A stretch of DNA of 22,164 nucleotides, from contig CABSLQ010000049.1 of the NCBI GenBank assembly GCA_902478605.1, forward strand, positions 1 to 22,164, given 5' to 3'. A program made the translations under genes and the position numbers. This document shows positions 1 through 6,396 of the stretch, in pieces. A model generated the notes under the pieces. It saw only the letters and a list, made by a program, of their open reading frames with translations. It did not search any database and was not told where the DNA came from. The stretch comes from an uncultured Oscillospiraceae bacterium. Its GTDB lineage: Bacteria > Bacillota > Clostridia > Oscillospirales > Acutalibacteraceae. The stretch's first letter is position 1, and every line of letters starts with the position of its first letter.

Positions 1-1
1 G

Positions 2-1153
2 GCCAACATCACCAACGAGGGCACGCTGTGGCTCAAGTACACCATGCGCTTTGAAAACGTGGTGACCACGGGCGACGCCAACATCACCGAGACGCTGGAC
101 GTGTACGTGGTGGATGCGGATGCGGCGGATCTGACGAATGCGGAGTATCTCGGCACGATGAAGGAACTGATGATGCAGGGTTCCTTCGCGGCAAAGAACA
201 GTGTCCTGGCACCCAAAGGCTATACCGGCGCGGACGGTCAGAGCAGCGAGTCTTTCACTGTCGTTGTCAAGATGAAGGAAGAGGCAAATAACGATTACCA
301 GGGATGCGGCGTCACCTTTGACATCGTTATTCACGCGACGCAGTACAACTACGAAGAAGACGGCTTCGGCAATCCCGACTATGACAAGGAAGCACCGCTG
401 CCGGAGGTTATCAACAGCAGCAATTACGATACGCTGCAGGATGCCATCAGCGCCGCGAAAAAAGGCGATACCGTTGTTGTAAGCGAAAGCCAGACGCTCA
501 CAACGCCTCTGACCATTTCGGAGGATATCACGCTGGATCTCGGCGAAAACACCCTCTCCTCCTCCACCTTAGCCGCCCCGATTCAAATCAGCCAGGACAA
601 TGCCAATGTGACGATTAAAGCCGCGGGCGACGGCGGCATCTACTCCTCCGGAACGAATCATAACTGCCTGAAAATTACGGCGGATAACGCGAATATCGTG
701 ATCGACGGCGGTACCTATCATTCCGAAAACTATCAGTTCCTTGAAGAAGGTACCGGTCTCGCCAAGAACACCCACCTTACGATCAAAAACGTCACCTATA
801 CAGGCGACCGCGGCGTTCATTTCACCGGTAAGGATTGTGTGGTTGACGTGATCGATTCCACCTTTACAACGACCGGCTACAGCGCGCTTTATATCGGCGG
901 CAACACCGTGTGCAACTTGGAGAATGTTACGGTCAACGGCAACGTTTTTGCCGCGGATACCAACGGATCGGCCGCCAACGGCTACAGCACGATTAATATT
1001 AAAAGCGGCCATTATACAAAACTGAGCAATAGCGACTCCTGCACCATTTCCGTCACCGGCGGCACCTTCTCTCAGAATCCCACCGCGTATGTCGATACCG
1101 AAAACTATACTGTCACGAAAGCCGGCAGCGTATGGACCGTAACCGCCAAGTGA
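2..1153 (+). CDS. Secreted TasA/camelysin-like protein with C-terminal beta-helix region (5' end missing)
   Basis: The frame is open from base 2, so the gene starts before the window; 383 residues are visible and it ends at TGA 1151-1153. The first ~110 visible residues resemble the SipW-dependent TasA/CalY exported proteins of Firmicutes: a beta-rich stretch with 'LWLKYTMRFENV' and a terminal 'HATQYNYEEDGFGNPDYD', a type of ending common in clostridial camelysin-like proteins. From about visible residue 135 ('YDTLQDAISAAKKGDTVVV') to the end the sequence is Asn/Thr/Gly-rich with repeated 'NVTIKA', 'NIVIDGGTY', 'HLTIKNVTY' strands, the pattern of a right-handed parallel beta-helix of pectin-lyase-like type. 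No LPXTG sorting motif or C-terminal membrane anchor is visible. A role as a cell-surface, matrix or adhesin-like protein is inference, because the signal peptide lies outside the window. Confidence 0.75.
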   Translation, partial: ANITNEGTLWLKYTMRFENVVTTGDANITETLDVYVVDADAADLTNAEYLGTMKELMMQGSFAAKNSVLAPKGYTGADGQSSESFTVVVKMKEEANNDYQGCGVTFDIVIHATQYNYEEDGFGNPDYDKEAPLPEVINSSNYDTLQDAISAAKKGDTVVVSESQTLTTPLTISEDITLDLGENTLSSSTLAAPIQISQDNANVTIKAAGDGGIYSSGTNHNCLKITADNANIVIDGGTYHSENYQFLEEGTGLAKNTHLTIKNVTYTGDRGVHFTGKDCVVDVIDSTFTTTGYSALYIGGNTVCNLENVTVNGNVFAADTNGSAANGYSTINIKSGHYTKLSNSDSCTISVTGGTFSQNPTAYVDTENYTVTKAGSVWTVTAK

Positions 1154-1188
1154 TAATTTCTGTAAGGCCATACCGCGATCCGCACAGC

Positions 1189-1219
1189 CCGGCCCCACTT
1201 CATATGGAGGAGGGGCCGG
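1189..1219. repeat. GC-rich inverted repeat after the surface-protein gene
   Basis: CCGGCCCC (1189-1196) and GGGGCCGG (1212-1219) form a perfect 8-bp stem around a 15-nt loop, 36 bases after the stop of the surface-protein gene. There is no U tract on either strand, so it is at best a weak or Rho-assisted stop, or a 3' stabilising hairpin. Confidence 0.35.
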
Positions 1220-1297
1220 AACTCAAAAGGGACAGAGGCACACTGCGGTAGAATATACACATCTGCACTTGGCGCCTTTCTCTCTTTGTATGAACCG

Positions 1298-1344
1298 ATA
1301 AACAGGGACGGCATGACTGTTACGATCATGCCGTCCCTGTTTAT
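1298..1344. terminator. Long perfect hairpin between convergent genes, probable bidirectional terminator
   Basis: Bases 1298-1316 and 1326-1344 are exact reverse complements, giving a 19-bp stem with a 9-nt loop (1317-1325). It lies between the plus-strand surface-protein gene (stop at 1153) and the minus-strand glycosidase operon (stop at 1397), where a shared terminator is expected. The outer end of the stem is AT-rich (ATAAAC / GTTTAT), giving a short U-containing 3' arm in both directions, but there is no long U tract. The rest of 1154-1396 holds no credible gene. Confidence 0.6.
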
Positions 1345-1396
1345 GTGCTCCCGCGGTGCAATGGGCCCCACTGAGCAAGCTTGCGATTCTCCCGTG

Positions 1397-2764
1397 TTAC
1401 CGCTTCCAGATGCGGAGATCCGCGATCTCCGCATCGCACTCTTCAAAAAACAGCCCGAACTGCCCCGCCTTATAGTCGTAAATGCGCGCGGTAAAGGCTG
1501 CCCCGCCGACATACGCCACGATCAAATCCTCGCTGACGATGACGGTGAACGTCACGTCCTTCGCCGGATGCGGCAGATGCTTCTGCTCCCGATAGGGCGT
1601 GAAGAACTGCCCCGGATAGGAAAGGAATACCCGGTTACGGGGCATCTCGATGCACAGCCGGTAATACTCGTCCAGGCTGCCGTTCTGCGCCCGCAGAATG
1701 AGACCGGCGCGGGCCGGACGCGCGTCGTTTACCGTGCGGAGCTTGCCGGTGAAAAGCAGCTCCTCCCCTTCCGCGGCCTCGCCCAGCGGCACATAGGTGA
1801 ACGCATCCTCCCGCGTGCTGCGGAAGGTCGTGTCCGGCAGCGCCTGCGGCTGTGTAAACGCACCGCACACGGCGTCCGGTGCCTTGGCGCCCAGCGTGCC
1901 GTCCGCCGCCTGCACCAGCTGATGCACCACCAGCCGGCCGCCCCAGCTGTACCAGCCGCCATCCGTCTTATTATCCTTGTTGGAGGCCCAGCCGACCAGG
2001 TAGCGGTTTTGCCCGTCGGTGACCGTTTTGGCCGCATAAAAGGCCTGGGCATCAATGGTGTCCTCCGGCGCCCGCAGCCAGGGACCGTCCAGGCTGCGCG
2101 CCATGCGGTAATGCGTTTCCCACGCGTTGTTGGCCGTGGAGAAAAACAGATAATACCAGTCGCCCCACTTGAACAGATCGGTGCATTCCTGGGTGTCGTA
2201 AACGGTGGGGCTGTAGAGCACGCCGGCGTATTCCCAGTTGAGCATATCGTCCGACACATAGGTGGGAGTGCAGCCCTTGCGGTGGCTCGGCTTATCCTTT
2301 TCCTCCGCCGTCAGCGTCATGATATACCGGCCGTCTTCCATCCGCATAATGTGGGGATCCCGCCAGGAATTGGTGGAAAACCGCGTCTCGTCCGGCGGCA
2401 GCACAAACTGCCTGTCCTTTGTCCAGGTCATCAGATCCGGAGAGGTCGCCCGGTAGATGACCTCCTTATACCGCAGCCCGTTCTTCTCCGGAAAATCGTT
2501 ATGCCCGGTGAAATAGATATAGTACAGGCCATCCTTTTCCATGACACAGCCGGTGTAAATGCACTGATCCTGCGCCTGTTCCCCTTCGCCGTCCAGCGCA
2601 ATGCCGTGATACGCGATGTCGACGAAGTCGGCCGTCGAAATGTGATGCCACGCGTTCCACTGGATATAAAACAGATGATACCGTCCGGATTTCCGGTCAT
2701 AGAACGGGATGAAATCCCCGCAGATATGTTCCCCCAGATGCTGATAAAAGATTCCCGGCGCCAT
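1397..2764 (-). CDS. Glycoside hydrolase family 32-like protein
   Basis: This 455-residue protein has the five-bladed propeller signatures of GH32. An N-terminal 'CGDFIPFYD' carries the likely nucleophile Asp17. 'SWRDPHIM' (RDP at 135-137) matches the transition-state-stabilising motif, and 'TQECTDLFKWGDWYYLF' (E193-C194) matches the acid/base motif. The C-terminal ~150 residues look like the beta-sandwich module of the family. The nucleophile motif is not the classical WMNDPNG but the 'GDxxPFY' variant of divergent GH32 members, so beta-fructosidase activity cannot be assumed. No signal peptide is visible, so it is probably cytoplasmic. The ATG is 2 bases after the stop of the rhamnosidase-like gene and has GGAGGAGGT at good spacing, so the two are co-transcribed. 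GH43-type annotation is the main alternative. Confidence 0.85.
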   Translation of the reverse strand: MAPGIFYQHLGEHICGDFIPFYDRKSGRYHLFYIQWNAWHHISTADFVDIAYHGIALDGEGEQAQDQCIYTGCVMEKDGLYYIYFTGHNDFPEKNGLRYKEVIYRATSPDLMTWTKDRQFVLPPDETRFSTNSWRDPHIMRMEDGRYIMTLTAEEKDKPSHRKGCTPTYVSDDMLNWEYAGVLYSPTVYDTQECTDLFKWGDWYYLFFSTANNAWETHYRMARSLDGPWLRAPEDTIDAQAFYAAKTVTDGQNRYLVGWASNKDNKTDGGWYSWGGRLVVHQLVQAADGTLGAKAPDAVCGAFTQPQALPDTTFRSTREDAFTYVPLGEAAEGEELLFTGKLRTVNDARPARAGLILRAQNGSLDEYYRLCIEMPRNRVFLSYPGQFFTPYREQKHLPHPAKDVTFTVIVSEDLIVAYVGGAAFTARIYDYKAGQFGLFFEECDAEIADLRIWKR

Positions 2765-2766
2765 GG

Positions 2767-4143
2767 TTATTTGACCTCCTCCGCGATATAAAACTCCGAT
2801 ACGCCGGCTTCCCGCACGGTTTGTTCAAAAGCGCCGTATCGCACGGTCATCTCCACCCCGTCCGGGATGCAGACATACAGCTTCATCATGCCGTCATGGC
2901 GGCAGTATCCGACCGAAACCCGCCCCTTCACCGTGCTGACGCTGCCGTTCGCATAGGGCAGTCCTGCGGCCGGCGGGGCGAACTGCACCTTGGCCCAGCC
3001 ATCAGCCGTCGGGCGCAGGCCCAGCTCATACATGGGCAGCAGGTACGCCGGCGAAGCGGACCAGCCGTGACACACGGTGTTGTTCCAGCCGTTGACAATC
3101 ATCTCGGGCAGGGTCGGCTCATCCAGGAAGCGGAACCAGATCTCCCCGATGAGATCCAGCCCCTTTTGGGCCGCACCGATCGAAAAGGCGGCGATGCACA
3201 GATTGGCCGCGCCCACCATGGTGCCGACCGGCACAATACCGGTATACGCTTCCCGCAATTCCGGCGTCAGCCGTTCCTCGCCCACCGAAATCCTACCCAG
3301 CGCCGCTGGATCGGTGATGCGGTCAAGCAGGGCCGGGGCCAGTTCCGCCGGGCACACACCGGACAGAATGGCGATGGCGTTGGCCTCCTGCGTAACCAGC
3401 GGGCTGCGCGTACCGTCGGGCAGAATCGCGTCAATGAAAAGCCCCTTTTCCCTGTCATAAAACCGCTCAAAGCAAAGGGTCTTCAACGCCGCGGCCTTAT
3501 CGGCGGCCGCCTGTCCCGCGATACCGTCGAACAGCGGCATTTCAGACAGCAGGGTGAGAATATGGCTGTAATAGGCATTGGTCATCAGCAGGATACCTTC
3601 CTGCTCGTAGAAGCCCCAATCCCAGAACTGCTCGTCGCCGTCCCAGCGGCAAATCAGCCCCTCCTCGTTTTCACAGCTGCGGAAATACCCCAGCAGTCTT
3701 TCCACAACGGGCACAAGCTGCCGGACGGTCTGGGCATCGCCCGTATGCTTATAATATTCGGTGATCAGCTGTATCCACAGGAAATTGCCCGGCGGGTTGG
3801 AGCACCACGTCAAATCCGAAGGGGTATAGGTGATGATCCGGCCGTTTTCCTGCTGCCCCTGCGCGAACATGAGCAGCATCCGCCGGGTCAGGGCAAAATC
3901 GGGGTAGGAATAGGCCGTATTGAGGCTGTCGATGAAGAGATCCTGCATCCAGAGCACCCGTTCCCGCGTCAAGCAGTCGGCAAACCCGTCGATCGTGCAG
4001 GTTTTGGTGGTCTCCAGGCACTGCCGATACAGCGTGTTCAGCCGCTCGTCGCCGCATTCGAAGGCCTGCATGCTCTGGTAATGGTATTCTTCCGCCACCG
4101 CCTCTATTTTTTCGATGGTGCAGCCCTCTTCGAGATCCAGCAT
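2767..4143 (-). CDS. GH78 alpha-L-rhamnosidase-like, C-terminal catalytic fragment (after frameshift)
   Basis: This frame carries the (alpha/alpha)6-barrel part of a GH78-type enzyme. 'DCLTRERVLWMQD' at fragment residues 56-68 corresponds to the family's conserved D-C-x-x-R-x-E-R-x-x-W block with its catalytic acid. It is followed by 'PSDLTWCSNPPGNFLWIQLITEYY' and 'WDWGFYEQEG', and the C-terminal ~80 residues look like the beta-sandwich that ends GH78 proteins. The nominal ATG at 4143 is internal: the sequence just before it in this frame ('RGFRYI') continues the upstream reading frame if one C is removed from the C7 run at 4161-4167. No ribosome binding site supports a separate start. The intact protein would be about 773 residues, a normal family size. 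Confidence 0.8.
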   Translation of the reverse strand: MLDLEEGCTIEKIEAVAEEYHYQSMQAFECGDERLNTLYRQCLETTKTCTIDGFADCLTRERVLWMQDLFIDSLNTAYSYPDFALTRRMLLMFAQGQQENGRIITYTPSDLTWCSNPPGNFLWIQLITEYYKHTGDAQTVRQLVPVVERLLGYFRSCENEEGLICRWDGDEQFWDWGFYEQEGILLMTNAYYSHILTLLSEMPLFDGIAGQAAADKAAALKTLCFERFYDREKGLFIDAILPDGTRSPLVTQEANAIAILSGVCPAELAPALLDRITDPAALGRISVGEERLTPELREAYTGIVPVGTMVGAANLCIAAFSIGAAQKGLDLIGEIWFRFLDEPTLPEMIVNGWNNTVCHGWSASPAYLLPMYELGLRPTADGWAKVQFAPPAAGLPYANGSVSTVKGRVSVGYCRHDGMMKLYVCIPDGVEMTVRYGAFEQTVREAGVSEFYIAEEVK

Positions 4144-5089
4144 GATGTAACGGAACCCGCGGGGGGGTGGCCGTCGTCAGCACCTGCACCGACTTTCCGA
4201 TGACAAACCGGTCGGCGTACAAGGCATAGGTTCTGGCGGGATCCACCACGCCGCCGCTGAGCTGATCGTCGTAGGAGAGGATCGCCTGCGAACCGACCAC
4301 GGCGCCCGACAGGGTGATTTTCACCGTTCCCGAAACGGTTTTGCCGAAATCCACGATGCAGTATTGGTTTCTTTTCATGGACAGCGGGAGCGCGGCGTTT
4401 GCCTGTAAGGGGCGGCGCACGCGATGACTCGCCGTGATATGGAAGTCCCCCTGCTCCCCTTCGGTGAAATTCCCCGTGGATACGTTTACGGGCGCTTTGC
4501 GGATATAATCGAAGGTCGGAATATCGCGCAGGCTCAGGTTTTTCCAGACCACTTCCTCGACCTGGACGGCAAAGGGCCGGTCGCTGTCATCAAAGTCGAG
4601 CTTTTCAAAGCCGGTGGGATATTCCCGGTAATCGATATCCTCCTGCCAGCCGAAATGGCACAGCATGGCGGGACGGGGCGCATACGCGCGGGTATCCCAC
4701 GCCTTCCACGAAGGGCCGGAGGACAAATCCTGCCCCGGAACACGGGCGTCGACCAGCAGGCCCGGCTTTCCCAGCTCATAGCAGGCGCACACCTGCCCGA
4801 CATGGTGCACCAGCACGGCGATCACATGCCGCCCCGCTCCAATCTGGACGGTGAAGCGATCAAAGGAATATTGGGACAGATGCGCCCTGGCCGGGCCGCG
4901 GTGAAGGAAACGGCCGTCCACATACAGCATATAAAAGGTATCGGCCGTGATGTCGATATCCAACCGGCAGTCCTCTCCGGTTTCAAAACGCCGGCGGAAA
5001 AAGGCAAAGGTATTTTCCTGCCGCCCGGGGTTCTGGCACCAGATCCATTTCCCGTTCCAGTGACTTTTGATGGTGGTTGCAGCCAACAT
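3749..5089 (-). CDS. GH78 alpha-L-rhamnosidase-like, N-terminal fragment (tail after about 4161 is out of frame)
   Basis: The first ~309 residues are the beta-sandwich N-terminal half of a GH78-type enzyme: 'WNGKWIWCQNP', 'NTFAFFRRRFE', 'DTFYMLYVDGRFLHRGPAR', then 'YCIVDFGKTVSGTVKITLSG'. These match the Bac_rhamnosid_N and concanavalin-like module patterns. At the C7 run (G7 on the plus strand, 4161-4167) the frame is lost and the translation down to 3749 is an Arg/His/Pro-rich nonsense tail overlapping the real catalytic domain. The ATG at 5089 has AGGAAAG about 15 bases upstream, a little far; the nearer ATG at 5097 is out of frame. With the next fragment and the GH32-like gene it forms a plant-glycan or rhamnoside degradation operon. 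Substrate is unknown, and the encoded enzyme is probably cytoplasmic because no signal peptide is visible. Confidence 0.8.
   Translation of the reverse strand: MLAATTIKSHWNGKWIWCQNPGRQENTFAFFRRRFETGEDCRLDIDITADTFYMLYVDGRFLHRGPARAHLSQYSFDRFTVQIGAGRHVIAVLVHHVGQVCACYELGKPGLLVDARVPGQDLSSGPSWKAWDTRAYAPRPAMLCHFGWQEDIDYREYPTGFEKLDFDDSDRPFAVQVEEVVWKNLSLRDIPTFDYIRKAPVNVSTGNFTEGEQGDFHITASHRVRRPLQANAALPLSMKRNQYCIVDFGKTVSGTVKITLSGAVVGSQAILSYDDQLSGGVVDPARTYALYADRFVIGKSVQVLTTATPPRVPLHHAGSRRGLHHRKNRGGGGRIPLPEHAGLRMRRRAAEHAVSAVPGDHQNLHDRRVCRLLDAGTGALDAGSLHRQPQYGLFLPRFCPDPADAAHVRAGAAGKRPDHHLYPFGFDVVLQPAGQFPVDTADHRIL
4161..4167. other. Homopolymer G7/C7 at the frameshift in the rhamnosidase-like gene
   Basis: Seven consecutive G on the plus strand. 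As written, the minus strand reads ...TATPPRVPLHH and leaves the family alignment. With six, it reads ...TATPRGFRYIMLDLEEG and joins the N- and C-terminal halves without loss. So one extra base in the run explains the break exactly. This could be a sequencing or assembly error, a true mutation, or slipped-strand phase variation. Confidence 0.85.
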
Positions 5090-5114
5090 ACAGACATCTC
5101 GCTTTCCTGGTAAA

Positions 5115-5126
5115 ATCGTATACGAT
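5115..5126. promoter_or_regulatory. 12-bp perfect palindrome upstream of the glycosidase operon, candidate operator
   Basis: ATCGTATACGAT is its own reverse complement, and the symmetry continues past one mismatch on each side (AA...TT). It sits 26 bases before the ATG of the rhamnosidase-like gene and after the terminator at 5137-5163. The core fits TNGT-N2-ACNA, close to sites of FadR-type GntR regulators, and a LacI-type site is also possible. No regulator gene is in the window, so the binding protein is unknown. Confidence 0.45.
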
Positions 5127-5136
5127 GTTTATGCTA

Positions 5137-5163
5137 AAAGCCCCGTTCGTTGAACGAGGCTTT
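5137..5163 (-). terminator. Intrinsic terminator
   Basis: Bases 5137-5148 pair with 5152-5163 around a 3-nt loop. On the minus strand the only imperfect pair is a G-U wobble, whereas on the plus strand it is a C-A mismatch. On the minus strand the stem is followed by a short U run (GGGGCUUUUAGC), so it is a better terminator for minus-strand transcripts. It lies between the rRNA methyltransferase and the rhamnosidase-like operon and closes the short transcript starting near 5264. Confidence 0.65.
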
Positions 5164-5264
5164 CTTGACGGAATCCGCCGTGGCGAACGCCTTTTGGCAA
5201 ACCGGATCCGGGCTCAGGCCCGGGATCGGCGCTCAAAATACCGTCGCCATCTCCTCCTATTTTG
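5137..5264 (-). ncRNA. Candidate small structured RNA or attenuated leader (family not recognised)
   Basis: A consensus promoter (5270-5298) would start transcription near 5264, and an intrinsic terminator ends at 5137, giving a transcript of about 130 nt. Within it the minus strand holds several hairpins: a GATC-C-CGGGC / GCCCG-GATC stem with a CTGA loop near 5206-5226, a GGCG-TT-CGCC stem near 5183-5192, and the terminator itself. A GGAGGAG stretch lies near its 5' end, but the ATG immediately after it gives only five codons. I do not recognise 6S, SRP, tmRNA, RNase P or a known riboswitch core. It may instead be the leader of the downstream glycosidase operon with conditional termination. 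Confidence 0.35.
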
Positions 5265-5269
5265 TTCAA

Positions 5270-5298
5270 AGTATAGCATACTGCATGGCCGCGTGCAA
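5270..5298 (-). promoter_or_regulatory. Sigma-A-type promoter for a short transcript
   Basis: On the minus strand TTGCAC (5293-5298) and TATACT (5270-5275) are separated by exactly 17 bases, each a near-consensus -35 and -10 hexamer. It points toward the terminator at 5137-5163 and, beyond it, the rhamnosidase-like operon. Confidence 0.6.
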
Positions 5299-5406
5299 TA
5301 CGCTTTTTCTGCACAAAAATACAAGCCGATTGCACACAGCAGACCACAGGCCGGCGGGTTTCTGCGGCCGTACCTTCGGTGCATAGCTCCGATGCAGTCC
5401 CTTCTC

Positions 5407-6234
5407 TTATCGGACGCGAAGCTGCCAGAAGGCGACGGCGCTGGCCGCCGCTACATTCAGCGAATCCACATCGTGGGACATGGGGATTTGCACAGTGTAA
5501 TCGCTGTCGGCCAGTGTGCCGGCCGACAGCCCGTCGCCCTCTGTTCCCAGCACGATGGCCAGCTTTTCTTCCGCCGGAAGCCGCGGATCTTCTATGCTGA
5601 CGGCGGTGGCATTCAGCGCCATGGAGGCGATCTTAAATCCCAGCTGCCGCAGATGCCCGATCCCCGGCTGCGGCCAGTCGTCCGCCTTGCTGCCGATACG
5701 CGTCCAGGGAATCTGGAAAACGGTGCCCATGCTCACCCGCACCGCGCGCCGGTTCAGCGGGTCGCAGCAGCAGGGCGTCACCAGTACGGCGTCCATATGC
5801 AGCGCCGCCGCCGAACGGAAAATGGCGCCGACATTGGTCGCATCCACGATATTCTCCAGCACCGCCACCCGGCGCGCACCGGCACACAGCTCCTCGACGG
5901 TAAGTAGATGGGGGCGGCGCATGGCACACAGGATACCGCGGGTCAGCTGGTAACCGGTCAGCCCGGCCAGCATCTCGCGATCCGCCGTATAAACGGGAAC
6001 TTCCCCGCTGCGGGCCAGGATATCCCGTGCCTGTCCCTCAATATGCCGGCGTTCCATCAAAAAGGAAACCGGCTCGTACCCGGCATCGAGTGCGCGCACA
6101 ATGACCTTGGGGCTCTCCGCGATAAAGAGGCCCTTTTCCGGTTCCAAGCGATTGCGCAGCTGTGTCTCCGTCAGGCGGGCGTATATCGCCAATGCGGGTG
6201 ATGAAAGGTCGGTTATCTCTATGACGGTGGCCAT
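5407..6234 (-). CDS. TrmH/SpoU-family RNA 2'-O-ribose methyltransferase
   Basis: This 275-residue protein is a SpoU-type (SPOUT, trefoil-knot) RNA methyltransferase that uses SAM to methylate ribose 2'-OH groups in rRNA or tRNA. All three family motifs are present. Motif 1 is 'NIVDATNVGAIFRSAAAL' (128-145) with the conserved Asn134 and the presumed catalytic Arg140. Motif 2 is 'AIVLGTEGDGLS' (226-237). Motif 3 is 'IPMSHDVDSLNVAAASAVA' (250-268), which shapes the knot and SAM pocket. The N-terminal ~110 residues fit the substrate-binding domain seen in 23S rRNA methyltransferases ('EPEKGLFIAESPKVIVRAL'). The ATG has GGGAGAG upstream and the gene has its own promoter at 6267-6295. The exact RNA target cannot be read from sequence. 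No strong terminator directly follows it. Confidence 0.92.
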   Translation of the reverse strand: MATVIEITDLSSPALAIYARLTETQLRNRLEPEKGLFIAESPKVIVRALDAGYEPVSFLMERRHIEGQARDILARSGEVPVYTADREMLAGLTGYQLTRGILCAMRRPHLLTVEELCAGARRVAVLENIVDATNVGAIFRSAAALHMDAVLVTPCCCDPLNRRAVRVSMGTVFQIPWTRIGSKADDWPQPGIGHLRQLGFKIASMALNATAVSIEDPRLPAEEKLAIVLGTEGDGLSAGTLADSDYTVQIPMSHDVDSLNVAAASAVAFWQLRVR

Positions 6235-6266
6235 CCGGCATCTCTCCCAAACAATTGTACCATCCC

Positions 6267-6295
6267 ATTATTGCAAACCGCCAAAGGGAAGTCAA
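6267..6295 (-). promoter_or_regulatory. Promoter of the rRNA methyltransferase gene
   Basis: On the minus strand TTGACT (6290-6295) and AATAAT (6267-6272) are spaced by 17 bases, 32 bases upstream of the ATG. It lies after the terminator of the polysaccharide locus, so the gene is an independent unit. Confidence 0.55.
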
Positions 6296-6342
6296 TGGTT
6301 TTGTCCCGGCGTCCTGCGGTTCGGTTTCGGCTTCCGTCACGC

Positions 6343-6375
6343 AAAAAGCCGGGAGCAGCACGAACGGCTCCCGGC
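6343..6375 (-). terminator. Strong intrinsic terminator of the polysaccharide locus
   Basis: GCCGGGAGC (reading minus strand from 6375) pairs perfectly with GCTCCCGGC (to 6348) around a 10-nt loop and is followed by five T (6347-6343). It is 21 bases beyond the stop of the aldolase fusion gene and ends the eleven-gene minus-strand run. Confidence 0.9.
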
Positions 6376-6396
6376 GCCTTTTATCATTTTGACCGC

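Noticed and set aside
1286..2791. 501-codon open frame on the plus strand
   Set aside because: It runs antisense to the GH32-like gene, is rich in Arg, His and Pro, and has no family motif or RBS; the minus strand shows clear catalytic motifs.
2821..4203. 460-codon plus-strand open frame
   Set aside because: Antisense to the GH78 catalytic domain with low-complexity composition. It is a shadow of GC-rich coding.
5137..5264. Known riboswitch, especially fluoride (GGAGATGG near the 5' end)
   Set aside because: The characteristic downstream pairing and conserved loop of the crcB motif are absent, and the neighbouring genes do not fit.
5129..5347. 72-codon minus-strand frame in the intergenic region
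   Set aside because: It starts upstream of the predicted transcription start, runs through the terminator and matches no family I know. A TTG start near 5237 is possible but weak.
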